Below are positions 1 through 8,760 of a stretch of DNA of 64,000 bases, one piece after another (position 1 is the stretch's first letter; every line of letters begins with the position of its first letter). The translations under genes and the position numbers were made by a program. The notes below the pieces were generated by a model. The model saw nothing but the letters and a program-made list of their open reading frames with translations. It made no database searches and was not told the DNA's origin. This stretch comes from Wocania ichthyoenteri Th78 (GTDB lineage: Bacteria > Bacteroidota > Bacteroidia > Flavobacteriales > Flavobacteriaceae): positions 2,896,100 to 2,960,099 of the forward strand of contig NZ_KN525716.1 in the NCBI RefSeq assembly GCF_000789235.1. Direction: 5' to 3'.

Positions 1-45
1 GCTACTATAATTTTTGTTAGTGTTGTCATAATTATTCGTTTTTTG

Positions 46-66
46 ATACTGAAACAAGTTCAGCAC
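46..66. repeat. Short dispersed palindrome (CTGAA-ACAAG-TTCAG)
   Basis: The core is CTGAA, loop ACAAG, TTCAG. The same core with longer arms recurs at 13801-13831. It lies in the 159-bp left-edge intergenic stretch, downstream of the PspC gene, where I see nothing else. I infer a small dispersed hairpin repeat; function unknown. Confidence 0.45.
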
Positions 67-159
67 AGGTTGATGATTTTTATCTATTCAAATATCTGCA
101 TTGTATAAAACAATTTTAAATTTAAATATCTGAGTTGTTGTTTTTTAATGATGAATTGT

Positions 160-2010
160 TTAGTTTTCTTTAGATTTTATTGAAATGCCAGCACTATCTA
201 TATTTACATTAACGGCATCACCTTTGGCTTTTATTCCGTTTTTATTAATTTTTAAACTCGCACTATCAACCGTTACTTTTACGCCTTTTTCATTTATTTT
301 TAGGCTGGAGCTTTCATCTTTTAAATCCACCTCTACTTTGTAATCTTCTTCTTTTTCTTCAATCGGGCAGTCTAAACATTCAATATCATCTTCTAAAATT
401 TTCAAATAATGATTGGTGTCATTATGAGTAACAATAGTTCCGTGGTAATTTCTGTAATAGAAAAACGAGCTTGAATTTTTATCACATTTTAATACTGAAC
501 CCTCAGGCAAGTATAAAGTAAGCCTTACTTCTTGATCACTATATTTATTTTTGGTGTCTGTTGTAAAATAAGAATCCATAAGCAGCACATTATCTTTAAG
601 AGCATAATTATAATTGATGTTTTTAGCACGTTCTATGGCTTTTTCATAATCTCTACCATCGGCACTTTTAGTAATACTTATAGTTGCTAACGAATCGGTT
701 GTCGATTTAACAATAATAGCAACATCCGATGAATAAATGGTTTTTTCACCATTTTCATTGTGCGCTACTTTAAAATTATTACTGTGTCTATTAATATAAT
801 CTGTGTAAAGATCGTTTCCAACCATTTTTAAATTAATAGTGTCGTTTGCAGTAATATTTAGTTCCTTTTTTTCAACTACAGCCTCATCAAAAGCATGTTC
901 GCTGGCTTGTCTAACACCTATAACTACCAATCCAATAATAGATATTAACCAGACGCCTAGGAGTGTAAATTTTGCAATATTGCCAATCGATTTTAAATTA
1001 TTTATCAGAATTTTCAATCCTAAATAGAATAGGAAAAAGAATGGAATTCCTACAGTGAAAAATGTTAATAATGATACCAACCAAATAGGAGTGTTTCCAG
1101 CATTTACAATTTCTACAAGATCAAGACCTGGTATATGAATAACATCAACAACACCTAAAGAAAGCAATGTTACAATTAAAGCTATAAGCGTTACAGCACC
1201 AATAAAAATTAAAAGAATACCTATAAATTTTGCAAATACTTTAAAGAAAAACATAATGATTTCTCCAATGGTATCGAAAAATGTTCTTGACGATGATTTT
1301 ATTTTACTGCCCTGTTTGGTAAAATCTACTTTTTTTGCGGCATCCGAAACCGAATTACTCACATTTTTAGCAGCGCCAGAAACAGAATCTGTTACATTTT
1401 TTGCGACATCGGTTACAGTTTCAGAAACGTTATCAAACCCATCTTTTATTTTTTTTTCAATGTTGCTAATGTTAACAGGCTCTCCAGTCATCATTATTTT
1501 TTCTGAAGTTGTTTTGGCTTCCGGTACTAAAATCCAAAGTAAAATGTATAAAAGAATTCCAGTTCCAGCTCCAAATATTAAAACAATCCAAGCTAAACGT
1601 ACCCAAAGCACATCAATACCAAAGTAGTGCCCTAATCCAGATGATACACCTCCAATATAAGAGTTGTCGGTATCTCTAAATAATTTTTTAGAAGGCGCCG
1701 ATTTTCTTTTATATGTAGGTTGCGGCTCATCCTCAAAAATTTCATCATCGACTAAATAATCTTCAGGTTGGCCCATTATGGTAATTACTTCGTCTACCTC
1801 TTTAATTCTAATAACTTGTTTGTCGTTTTGTACGCGCTCGCTAAAAAGTTCAGCAATACGTGCTTCAATGTCCGATATAATTTCAGAACGACCTTGAGAG
1901 TCAGTAAATGAACGTTTTATAGCCTCAAGATAGCGTTGCAATTTTAAGTATGCATCCTCATCTATATGAAAAAATATACCTGCTAAATTTATGTTGACTG
2001 TCTTATTCAT
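160..2010 (-). CDS. PspC-domain membrane protein
   Basis: A 616-residue envelope protein, probably part of an envelope-stress or membrane-integrity response. The N-terminal 100 residues are a soluble acidic region. A PspC domain spans about residues 105-165, with the family's GGVSSGLGHYFG core and a following membrane helix. Residues 185-230 form an unusual V/A/N/S/D-rich repeat of about 11 residues (VTDVAKNVTDSV-like). Further membrane helices lie near 252-285, 308-333 and 346-366. A roughly 250-residue polar C-terminal part ends in beta-like repeats (SLKINxxG). The start overlaps the end of the upstream padR gene by 4 bp, so the two are co-transcribed and the PadR repressor probably controls this gene. 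The family is certain; the function beyond PspC is inferred. Confidence 0.9.
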   Translation of the reverse strand: MNKTVNINLAGIFFHIDEDAYLKLQRYLEAIKRSFTDSQGRSEIISDIEARIAELFSERVQNDKQVIRIKEVDEVITIMGQPEDYLVDDEIFEDEPQPTYKRKSAPSKKLFRDTDNSYIGGVSSGLGHYFGIDVLWVRLAWIVLIFGAGTGILLYILLWILVPEAKTTSEKIMMTGEPVNISNIEKKIKDGFDNVSETVTDVAKNVTDSVSGAAKNVSNSVSDAAKKVDFTKQGSKIKSSSRTFFDTIGEIIMFFFKVFAKFIGILLIFIGAVTLIALIVTLLSLGVVDVIHIPGLDLVEIVNAGNTPIWLVSLLTFFTVGIPFFFLFYLGLKILINNLKSIGNIAKFTLLGVWLISIIGLVVIGVRQASEHAFDEAVVEKKELNITANDTINLKMVGNDLYTDYINRHSNNFKVAHNENGEKTIYSSDVAIIVKSTTDSLATISITKSADGRDYEKAIERAKNINYNYALKDNVLLMDSYFTTDTKNKYSDQEVRLTLYLPEGSVLKCDKNSSSFFYYRNYHGTIVTHNDTNHYLKILEDDIECLDCPIEEKEEDYKVEVDLKDESSSLKINEKGVKVTVDSASLKINKNGIKAKGDAVNVNIDSAGISIKSKEN

Positions 2011-2348
2011 TTTTTTGTAGTTTTTTGGCTTGTTACTATAGTTACTGCGTTGTGTAATTCGCTCCAGGTGATGTTTAATTCTTTTAAAAACAATTTACCT
2101 GTTTCTGTTAATCCGTAATATTTTCTTGGTGGTCCAGAGGTAGATTCTTCCCATCTGTAATTTAAAAGACCTGCGTTTTTAAGTCGTGTTAACAAAGGGT
2201 AAATAGTCCCTTCTACAACAAGCAACTTTGCATCTTTTAGGGTGCCTAAAATTTCTGCTACATATGCATCGTCGTCCTTTAAGACCGATAGTATGCAGAA
2301 TTCTAAAACCCCTTTGCGCATCTGTGCTTTTGTGTTTTCTATCTTCAT
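2007..2348 (-). CDS. PadR family transcriptional regulator
   Basis: A winged-helix regulator of about 113 residues. The segment VLEFCILSVLKDDDAYVAEI, followed by the wing VVEGTIYPLLTRLKNAGLL and SGPPRKYYGLT, is the classic PadR fold. I place the start at the ATG at 2348. An in-frame TTG at 2360 adds only MLKN and is less likely. The gene overlaps the PspC gene by 4 bp, giving the common flavobacterial PadR-PspC pair in which the repressor probably autoregulates the operon. No obvious operator is visible upstream, where a dispersed repeat element occupies the gap. Confidence 0.9.
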   Translation of the reverse strand: MKIENTKAQMRKGVLEFCILSVLKDDDAYVAEILGTLKDAKLLVVEGTIYPLLTRLKNAGLLNYRWEESTSGPPRKYYGLTETGKLFLKELNITWSELHNAVTIVTSQKTTKK

Positions 2349-2476
2349 GTTCTTAAGCAATTTAATATTGTGAAACTGTTCATTTTTTGATTGATTTGAT
2401 GATTTATTATTGATGAAATTTTCATTTTGTTACTTCGAGTGATTCCGATTTTTTATCGGAATTGTACCGAGAAGTT

Positions 2477-2575
2477 GGGCGTTACCCTGCGGGTCGGGCT
2501 TTCCGTTACAAGTCCGCGCTATGTCCCGATAATTATCAGGAGCTCGCTGTGGGCTTTCCTCTGTAATCCCTAACG
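2477..2575. repeat. Dispersed intergenic repeat, GGGCGTT...CCCTAACG type
   Basis: The unit opens with GGGCGTTACCC, continues GGTCGGGCTTTC and ACAAGTC, and closes with AATCCCTAACG. A shorter relative with the same blocks in the same order lies at 49473-49547, and a truncated one at 14456-14500. It occupies the 261-bp gap between the DUF4870 and padR genes and is much more G+C-rich than its surroundings. A small ATTCCGAT/ATCGGAAT hairpin precedes it near 2440. Nothing else is seen in this gap. Confidence 0.7.
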
Positions 2576-2621
2576 TGGGCTAATCAGCAGTTTTTAGTGT
2601 GTTCAGTCCGCAGTCATAATT

Positions 2622-3068
2622 TTATTTTAAAAAATTAATAGTTAAAGGGTAATTATATATTTCGCCATCTCTAGCTTTTAAACTGGCAATTACAATAAAA
2701 ACAAGCTCTAAAATAAAAGCTATTATAGCGAAAGCACCTAAAGCTCCGCCTATATAAAGTAGTGGCGATGGTTTGCCAATATTAATATGAAAATCATGGA
2801 AACCATTAAAGTCTATAAAATCCAATCCGCTAAATATCTTAAAAATAAAAAACGGAATAGTTAAGGTTCCTAAAATAATGGCATATAGTAAAATACTCAT
2901 CTGAAAATTAATAGCTTGCTTGCCATGAGCATCTATAAAATCAGATTTATCTTTGTTGGTAACCCATAATATAATAGGGCCAATAAAGTTTCCAAATGGA
3001 ATTAAAAACCTGCTAAAGGTTGATAAATGAATAAAAGTGGCGATGTTTTTTTGATGATTGTCTAACAT
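2622..3068 (-). CDS. DUF4870 domain-containing membrane protein
   Basis: A small 148-residue inner-membrane protein with three to four hydrophobic segments near residues 25-40, 60-85 and 103-130. The signature of this family is visible: a glycine/proline helix (PFGNFIGPIILW) followed by DAHGKQAINFQ and a final polar loop (KARDGEIYNYP). The role is unknown in the family. It is transcribed alone, away from the divergent DUF4442 gene, and is separated from padR by a repeat element. Start ATG at 3068; no alternative is better. Confidence 0.85.
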   Translation of the reverse strand: MLDNHQKNIATFIHLSTFSRFLIPFGNFIGPIILWVTNKDKSDFIDAHGKQAINFQMSILLYAIILGTLTIPFFIFKIFSGLDFIDFNGFHDFHINIGKPSPLLYIGGALGAFAIIAFILELVFIVIASLKARDGEIYNYPLTINFLK

Positions 3069-3164
3069 GATTTTAAAACATATAATAGTTTCTTATACAA
3101 ATATATGTCTAAAAGAAGGTACTTTGTTACGCATAGTACTAAAATTTAACAAAAATTTAACAAA

Positions 3165-3194
3165 TTGATATATCAATTATTTTCGATAATTTTG
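3165..3194 (+). promoter_or_regulatory. Bacteroidota-type promoter (-33 TTG, -7 TAATTTTG)
   Basis: TTG at 3165-3167 and TAATTTTG at 3187-3194 are separated by 19 bp, matching the Bacteroidota primary-sigma consensus (TTG-N19-TAnnTTTG). The element sits 17 bp upstream of the ATG of the DUF4442 gene. The -33 box lies inside a perfect 14-bp palindrome, ATTGATATATCAAT (3164-3177), which could be an operator. Confidence 0.65.
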
Positions 3195-3211
3195 GTAAAA
3201 TTCAATCTATA

Positions 3212-3667
3212 ATGAAGTTAACACCTAGTAAAATAAACACATTCAATATGTTTAAACTGCCTGCAGTTTATTTAATGGGTGTTAAAGTTAAATCTATTAA
3301 TAATAATGCTTGTATAGTAACTGTTAAACATAGGTGGATAAATCAAAACCCATTTAAATCCTTATTTTGGGCAGTACAAGGTATGGCTGCAGAACTTACA
3401 ACTGGAGCTATTGTTATGGCAAAAATTGCAGAAAGCGGTAAAAAGATTTCTATGCTGGTAACCACCAATAATGCCACATTTACCAAAAAGGCAACAGGCA
3501 AAATAACATTTGTTTGTAACGATGGCGAATTAATAGATAAGGCGTTGCAAAAAACTATTGAAACTGGAGAGGGACAAACCATTTGGATGAAATCTGTTGG
3601 TACAAATAAAGAAGGAATAGTGGTTTCAACCTTTAATTTTGAGTGGAGTGTAAAGGTGAAGGGTTAA
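3212..3667 (+). CDS. DUF4442 (hotdog-fold thioesterase-like) protein
   Basis: A 151-residue protein of the DUF4442 family, which adopts a hotdog fold related to acyl-CoA thioesterases. The alternating beta segments and the central helix ending WAVQGMAAELTTGAIVM are characteristic; no signal peptide is present, so it is cytosolic. Substrate unknown. It is a single-gene unit with a well-formed promoter just upstream and a 111-bp gap before the next gene. The acidic residue in the central helix (AAELTTG) is the likely catalytic position, by analogy with hotdog enzymes. Confidence 0.8.
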   Translation: MKLTPSKINTFNMFKLPAVYLMGVKVKSINNNACIVTVKHRWINQNPFKSLFWAVQGMAAELTTGAIVMAKIAESGKKISMLVTTNNATFTKKATGKITFVCNDGELIDKALQKTIETGEGQTIWMKSVGTNKEGIVVSTFNFEWSVKVKG

Positions 3668-3778
3668 GTCGTTTGCTGTAAAGTCGTTTATTTGATTTGC
3701 AACTTAACAACAAACAAAAAAATGTAACAAAACACAAAACAAATCAACATATAAACAAATCAACAAAAAACATAAAAA

Positions 3779-4579
3779 ATGACAGCACACGAAATAGACT
3801 ATCGCATCTACGGCGAAGAAATGCAATACGTAGAAATTGAACTCGACCCACAAGAAGGTGTCGTTGCCGAAGCAGGAAGCTTTATGATGATGGACGATGG
3901 CATTAAAATGGAAACCATTTTTGGAGACGGATCTCAAAAAGACACAGGGTTTTTAGGTAAAATATTAGGTGCAGGAAAACGCATACTAACAGGAGAAAGT
4001 TTGTTTATGACGGCTTTTTATAACGATTTAATAGGCAAACGAAATGTGTCTTTCGCATCGCCATATCCTGGAAAAATTATCCCAATTGATTTAACCGAAT
4101 TTGGCGGAAAATTTATTTGTCAGAAAGACGCATTTTTATGCGCAGCAAAAGGGGTTAGCATAGGTGTTGAATTTTCCAAAAAATTGGGTAGAGGTTTGTT
4201 TGGTGGTGAAGGTTTTATCATGCAAAAATTAGAAGGCGATGGTATGGCATTTGTTCATGCAGGAGGTACAATGGCTAGAAAAGAATTACAAGCTGGTGAA
4301 ACATTGCGTGTAGATACAGGCTGTATTGTAGGTTTCGACCAAACCGTAGATTACGATATCGAGTTTGTAGGCGGTATTAAAAACACCGTGTTTGGTGGTG
4401 AAGGTTTGTTTTTTGCTAAACTTCAAGGACCAGGAACAGTATATATACAGTCGTTACCATTCAGCAGATTAGCTGGTCGTATTTTGGCATCGGCTCCAAG
4501 GGGTGGAGGCAAAGATAAAGGAGAGGGTAGTATACTTGGTGGTTTAGGTGATTTATTGGATGGGGACAATAAATTTTAA
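3779..4579 (+). CDS. TIGR00266 / AIM24 family protein
   Basis: A 266-residue beta-rich soluble protein of the TIGR00266 family, related to mitochondrial AIM24. Family features visible are the opening [19 protein letters not shown], a glycine-rich [13 protein letters not shown] segment, the [10 protein letters not shown] block, and [20 protein letters not shown] near the end, followed by a Gly/Lys-rich tail. It forms a beta-prism trimer in solved homologues; the biochemical role is unsettled. It follows the DUF4442 gene in the same direction after a 111-bp A-rich gap, so it may have its own promoter. Confidence 0.88.
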   Translation: MTAHEIDYRIYGEEMQYVEIELDPQEGVVAEAGSFMMMDDGIKMETIFGDGSQKDTGFLGKILGAGKRILTGESLFMTAFYNDLIGKRNVSFASPYPGKIIPIDLTEFGGKFICQKDAFLCAAKGVSIGVEFSKKLGRGLFGGEGFIMQKLEGDGMAFVHAGGTMARKELQAGETLRVDTGCIVGFDQTVDYDIEFVGGIKNTVFGGEGLFFAKLQGPGTVYIQSLPFSRLAGRILASAPRGGGKDKGEGSILGGLGDLLDGDNKF

Positions 4580-4702
4580 GTGTTAAATTTTCTTTAATTT
4601 GAAAAAGCAATACAATTTTTTACTAACTTTAAATGTTTAATAAAATATATAAGCCTATACACAAATCTACTTTTAATTTAAACCAAAATCCTAATAGTAA
4701 TT

Positions 4703-4900
4703 ATGGCAAGAGCAATGCTAGAGTATACTAAAACTGTACTTAAAAAAGTTAGTTTTGATACTACGTTGTTTTGCAAAGAAGTACAAAAGGCAGTAAGTAG
4801 ATTACTACCTTACGAGATTGAAGAGCTTAAAATTTTTATTCATTCTCTAGTGCTGCAGAACCCAGAATTAAATCAATGTTTAATCTATTTAAAAGCATAA
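4703..4900 (+). CDS. Conserved short flavobacterial protein (65 aa)
   Basis: A 65-residue soluble protein. The start MARAMLEYTKTVLKKVSFD resembles a short protein I recall as widely conserved in Flavobacteriia; this is memory only. The second half (EEIEELKIFIHSLVL) is less familiar and may be diverged. It is followed within 2 bp by a strong hairpin terminator, which supports it being a real transcribed unit. Function unknown. Two cysteines (residues about 23 and 58) and amphipathic helices are the only features. Confidence 0.7.
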   Translation: MARAMLEYTKTVLKKVSFDTTLFCKEVQKAVSRLLPYEIEELKIFIHSLVLQNPELNQCLIYLKA

Positions 4901-4901
4901 A

Positions 4902-4925
4902 AAAAAGCGACCATTGGTCGCTTTT
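4902..4925. terminator. Bidirectional intrinsic terminator
   Basis: The stem AAAAAGCGACC / GGTCGCTTTTT has loop ATT and is flanked by an A-run on one side and a T-run on the other. It can therefore terminate both the plus-strand small gene ending at 4900 and the minus-strand oxyR gene ending at 4931. Confidence 0.85.
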
Positions 4926-4930
4926 TAGTT

Positions 4931-5872
4931 TTATTTATTAGGAATGGGACTTATAATTTCGACATTCTGAAAAGCAATTGCTCCACGAACAATACCAGAA
5001 ATAACATCTTGTAAAGCTTCAATAATCTGTATTTTTAACTCATTTTTATGGTATATTAAACTTACTTCTCTTGCAGGAGGCGGGGCATTAAAATGATGCA
5101 AGTTTTCCTTTTCCTTTTCTTTTATATCTAATGTATGTAAATAGGGTAAAAGCGTCATGCCTAAGCCTTCGTTTGATAATTTTATAAGTGTTTCTATGCT
5201 ACCGCTTTCTAATTGAAACTGATCGTCTGTATGATTTTTAAAAGCCTTACAAAGATTAATAACGCCATCTCTAAAACAATGCCCATCTTCAAGAAGTAAC
5301 ATATCGCTTATATCTAAATCTGATACACTAATTTTTTTATTAGAATGCAAACGATGACTTTTAGGAATATAACTTACAAAAGGTTCAAAATAAAGTACGC
5401 GTTCTTTAATCGTTTCATTTTCAAGCGGAGTTGCAGCTATGGCTGCATCTAAATGCCCTTCAGTAATACGTTCAATAATTTCTTCGGTGGTTAACTCTTC
5501 AATTTTAAGTTTTACTTTAGGATGTTTTTTTATAAAAGATTTTAAAAACATAGGTAATAAAGTAGGCATGATGGTTGGAATAATGCCCAACTTAAACTCA
5601 CCGCCAATAAAACCTTTTTGTTGATCTACAATATCCTGAATTCTATAGGATTCGTTAACAATATTTCTAGCTTGATTAACAATTTTTTTTCCAATCTCGG
5701 TAAGTTCAATAGGCTTTTTACTTCTATCGAATATTTGTACCCCCAATTGGTCTTCAAGTTTTTGAATTTGCATACTCAACGTAGGCTGCGTAACAAAACA
5801 TTTTTCTGCAGCTTTAGTAAAGTTTTGGTTTTCGGCTACTGCTAAAACGTAATATAATTGTGTAATCGTCAT
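4931..5872 (-). CDS. oxyR: Hydrogen-peroxide sensor OxyR (LysR family)
   Basis: A 313-residue LysR-type regulator. The N-terminal winged helix (QLYYVLAVAENQNFTKAAEK, TQPTLSMQIQKLEDQLG) is followed by a periplasmic-binding-like sensor domain. With the start at ATG 5872, cysteines fall at residues 199 (DGHCFRD) and 208 (NLCK), exactly the numbering and spacing of the redox pair C199/C208 of Escherichia coli OxyR. This supports both the identity and the start; the TTG at 5881 is rejected. The gene is divergent from dps, a standard OxyR target, with a 104-bp shared control region. Confidence 0.93.
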   Translation of the reverse strand: MTITQLYYVLAVAENQNFTKAAEKCFVTQPTLSMQIQKLEDQLGVQIFDRSKKPIELTEIGKKIVNQARNIVNESYRIQDIVDQQKGFIGGEFKLGIIPTIMPTLLPMFLKSFIKKHPKVKLKIEELTTEEIIERITEGHLDAAIAATPLENETIKERVLYFEPFVSYIPKSHRLHSNKKISVSDLDISDMLLLEDGHCFRDGVINLCKAFKNHTDDQFQLESGSIETLIKLSNEGLGMTLLPYLHTLDIKEKEKENLHHFNAPPPAREVSLIYHKNELKIQIIEALQDVISGIVRGAIAFQNVEIISPIPNK

Positions 5873-5944
5873 AAGTATCAATTTAGATTATAAAAATATA
5901 AAAACTATCAATAAAATTTATTAAAATAACAATTAATTATAAAT

Positions 5945-5952
5945 TAGATTTG
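5945..5952 (+). promoter_or_regulatory. Candidate -7 element of dps (TAGATTTG)
   Basis: TAGATTTG fits the TAnnTTTG consensus, 24 bp before the dps ATG. No TTG lies at the expected -33 distance, which would fit a promoter that depends on an activator such as the divergently encoded OxyR. Assignment by pattern only. Confidence 0.45.
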
Positions 5953-5976
5953 TAGTAAATAAAAAATAGATATAAA

Positions 5977-6450
5977 ATGACATACAATAGTATAGGTTTA
6001 AATACCTCAAAAACAAAAGATTTGGCAAATGATTTGAATTATTTATTAGCAAATTTTCAAATATATTATCAGAATTTAAGAGGCATACATTGGAATATTA
6101 AAGGAAAACGTTTTTTCGATTTACACGTTAAGTTTGAAGAATTGTATACCGATGCCAATGTAAAAGTTGATGAAATAGCAGAACGTATTTTAACTTTAGG
6201 AGAAACCCCTTTGCATACGTTTGAAGATTATTCGGCAAAAGCTCAAGTGAAAGTTGGTAAAAATATTTCTGAAGATGATAAAGCGGTACGATTAATAGTG
6301 GATTCGTTAACCGAACTTTTAAAAATTGAAAGATCTATTTTAGAAAAATCTGATGATGCTAACGATGAGGGTACAAACTCGATGATGAGTGATTTTATTA
6401 CTGAACAGGAAAAGACTATTTGGATGATGACCGCTTGGTTGGATGAATAG
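5977..6450 (+). CDS. dps: Dps-family ferritin-like DNA-protection protein
   Basis: A 157-residue Dps protein. It forms a dodecameric shell that oxidises Fe(II) with peroxide and stores the iron, protecting DNA. The inter-subunit ferroxidase ligands are visible with canonical spacing: His38, His50, Glu54, Asp65 and Glu69. Glu54 replaces the more usual Asp, a conservative change. The usual Dps block NLRGIHWNIKGKRFFDLH is present. There is no long basic N-terminal tail, so DNA binding may be weak. It is divergent from oxyR, which probably activates it, and is followed by a strong terminator. Confidence 0.95.
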   Translation: MTYNSIGLNTSKTKDLANDLNYLLANFQIYYQNLRGIHWNIKGKRFFDLHVKFEELYTDANVKVDEIAERILTLGETPLHTFEDYSAKAQVKVGKNISEDDKAVRLIVDSLTELLKIERSILEKSDDANDEGTNSMMSDFITEQEKTIWMMTAWLDE

Positions 6451-6470
6451 TTAATTAATAAACTAAATTA

Positions 6471-6500
6471 AAAACTCGAATTAACTATTCGAGTTTTTTT
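6471..6500 (+). terminator. Intrinsic terminator after dps
   Basis: A perfect 11-bp stem AAAACTCGAAT / ATTCGAGTTTT with a 5-nt loop (TAACT) and a T-run, 20 bp after the dps stop codon. Confidence 0.85.
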
Positions 6501-6579
6501 ATGCCTACTATTTTTGTTTTAATAGTATAATTGAAATATATTCAGTGCTTAAAATCTATTTCTGAATAAATCAAATTAA

Positions 6580-7353
6580 ATGAAAAAATTAAAGATTTTT
6601 TTACCAATAATTGTAATAGTATTCTCTTGCAAAACAACCAAAAATGATGATTGGCAAGAGCTATTTAATGGTGAAAATTTAGATGGTTGGGTGACTAAAA
6701 TACATCATCATGATTTTGATGATAATTATGCAAATACTTTTAGAGTAGTTGATGGCAAAATACAAGTAAATTACGATAGTTATGGTGAATTTAATGAGCG
6801 CTATGGTCATTTGTTTTATAACAAATCATTTTCATCATATCATTTAAAATTTGAATATAAGTTTACAAATCAATGGTTAAAAGATGCACCAAGTTATACA
6901 TACAGAAATAGTGGTGTTATGTTTCATTCACAAGATCCAAAAACAATTTTAAAAGAACAAGATTGGCCAATTTCAGTAGAATATCAAACTTTAGCTGAAG
7001 AAGTAGAAGGTAAGCTTAGATCAACTGGGAATATGTGTTCTCCAGGTACAGAAGTGTTTTTTAATAACGAAATGGATGCTAGGCATTGTATTAGTTCTAG
7101 CTCTAAAACTTATAAGTGGAATGAATGGGTTAAAGGAGATTTAATAGTTTATAAAGATTCTTTAGTTATTCATAAAGTAAATGGAAATGAAGTGCTTAGG
7201 TATACCAAACCGCAAATAGGTGGAGGAGTTACAAAAGGGTTTAATCCAGATATTAAAACAGATGGGAAGTTGCTTACTAGTGGTTATATTGCGTTACAGT
7301 CTGAAGGGCAGGGCATTGAATTTAGAAACATTAAGATAAAAGAGTTCAATTAA
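6580..7353 (+). CDS. DUF1080 (3-keto-disaccharide hydrolase domain) lipoprotein
   Basis: A 257-residue exported lipoprotein with lipobox IVFSC (Cys17). The rest is one DUF1080 domain, a concanavalin-like jelly roll. It opens WQELFNGENLDGW, has the central RNSGVMFHSQDP and SVEYQTL blocks, and closes with GYIALQSEGQGIEFRNIKI. Related proteins hydrolyse 3-keto-glycosides or bind sugars, so a role in periplasmic or surface carbohydrate handling is likely. It stands alone between dps and the convergent DUF58 gene, about 8 kb from the sulfatase locus, and has no neighbouring oxidoreductase of the 3-keto pathway. Confidence 0.88.
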   Translation: MKKLKIFLPIIVIVFSCKTTKNDDWQELFNGENLDGWVTKIHHHDFDDNYANTFRVVDGKIQVNYDSYGEFNERYGHLFYNKSFSSYHLKFEYKFTNQWLKDAPSYTYRNSGVMFHSQDPKTILKEQDWPISVEYQTLAEEVEGKLRSTGNMCSPGTEVFFNNEMDARHCISSSSKTYKWNEWVKGDLIVYKDSLVIHKVNGNEVLRYTKPQIGGGVTKGFNPDIKTDGKLLTSGYIALQSEGQGIEFRNIKIKEFN

Positions 7354-7425
7354 TCAATTAACTTCTCTGCTAGTTTAATTCTGAAAGCCTCTTTAGTTGA
7401 GGATGAGTTTTAGATAACGCCCAAA

Positions 7426-8757
7426 TTATAGTAAACCTCGCGCTTTAATTTCTAAATACTTGTTAATAGTATTGATAGTTAGATTCTCTGGCGTGCTTAA
7501 TATGGAATAGATGCCATATTTTTTGAGTTCGTTGACAATTAAACGCTTTTCGAAAGCAAATTTCTCTGCAATTATTTTATCGTAAACTTGTTGTACGGTT
7601 TCGGCTTTTTCGGTTATTAAACTATTTAACTCGGTGTTTTTAAAGAAAACAACCACCAATAAATGGCTTTTAGCAATGGCTTTTAAATAGGGTAGTTGCC
7701 GGTTTAAACCATCTAAAGTTTCAAAATTGGTGTACATTAAAATAAGACTTCGTTGAGTAATGTGTCGTTTTATGTTGCCGTACAATTTGCTAAAATCACT
7801 TTCAAAAAAATCTGTTTTTACATTATAGAGCGATTCTAAAATAAGTTGCATTTGCGAACTTCGCCTTTCTGCAACTACGATATTTCCTATCTTTTTGGAA
7901 AACGAAAGCATACCTGCTTTATCATGTTTTTTTAAAACCACGTTACTGATTACAAGTGTAGCATTAATGGCATAATCTAAAAGGCTTAAACCGTTGAAAG
8001 GCATTTTCATAACACGACCTTTATCAATAATGGAATAAATGGGTTGCGATTTTTCGTCCTGAAATTGATTGACCATTAATTGGTTGCGTTTTGCCGTGGC
8101 TTTCCAATTTATGGTACGCAAATCGTCGCCCAAAACATAATCTTTAATTTGTTCAAATTCCATGGTATGCCCAAGTCGGCGGACTTTTTTAAGCCCATAT
8201 TCAAGTGCATTTTGATTAATATTTAAAAGCTCAAACTTTTTTAATTGTTTAAAACTCGGATACGTTGGCACCACCGCACCATCATTAAAAGTGAAGCGTT
8301 TTGCTACTAATTTTAAAATGGAAGACGCATAAACGTTTAAATTTCCGAAATGATATTCACCACGTTCAGTCGGTTTTAAATGGTATTGAATCGATTTTGA
8401 TTTGCGAGAAGCAATCGTATTTTTAATTTTAAAATCTCTTACTTGGAATTGCTCTGGTATTTCGTCAATAATTTCCAAATGAATAGTAAAAGGATAGTTG
8501 TTGTTAATACTTAAATCTATAGCGTTTTTATCGCCGTTTGAAAATTTATCTGGTAAAATTCTACTAGCCTCAATTTTATTTTTACCAATAAAAACAATAA
8601 GAAAATCTAAAATAAAAAACAACACAAGTACTAAAATTGAAAGTTGAGCGATGTTAAATAATAGCGGAACAAAATAACTTAAAGCAAACAATACTACAAT
8701 GCCAATGCCTGCGTAAAAAAATCGGGGTTGTATGTAGAATGGTTTAAAGAGTATCAA
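7426..8757 (-). CDS. DUF58 domain-containing protein
   Basis: A 443-residue membrane-anchored protein with two helices in residues 12-58. The DUF58 signature GDDLRTINWKATAKR lies at about residues 210-224, followed by a von Willebrand A-like region (IYSIIDKGR... DYAINATLVI). Such proteins are partners of MoxR ATPases. The start is TTG at 8757; no ATG exists before residue 199, and the N-terminal helices are needed, so TTG is favoured. Last gene of the five-gene operon. Directly upstream is a TGTTAGT heptamer array (8761-8809) that fills the leader and could alter expression. Confidence 0.9.
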   Translation of the reverse strand: MILFKPFYIQPRFFYAGIGIVVLFALSYFVPLLFNIAQLSILVLVLFFILDFLIVFIGKNKIEASRILPDKFSNGDKNAIDLSINNNYPFTIHLEIIDEIPEQFQVRDFKIKNTIASRKSKSIQYHLKPTERGEYHFGNLNVYASSILKLVAKRFTFNDGAVVPTYPSFKQLKKFELLNINQNALEYGLKKVRRLGHTMEFEQIKDYVLGDDLRTINWKATAKRNQLMVNQFQDEKSQPIYSIIDKGRVMKMPFNGLSLLDYAINATLVISNVVLKKHDKAGMLSFSKKIGNIVVAERRSSQMQLILESLYNVKTDFFESDFSKLYGNIKRHITQRSLILMYTNFETLDGLNRQLPYLKAIAKSHLLVVVFFKNTELNSLITEKAETVQQVYDKIIAEKFAFEKRLIVNELKKYGIYSILSTPENLTINTINKYLEIKARGLL

Positions 8758-8760
8758 TTT

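Noticed and set aside
1256-1627. 123-codon plus-strand frame opposite the PspC gene
   Set aside because: Antisense shadow of the repetitive V/S/A region; no own promoter or family.
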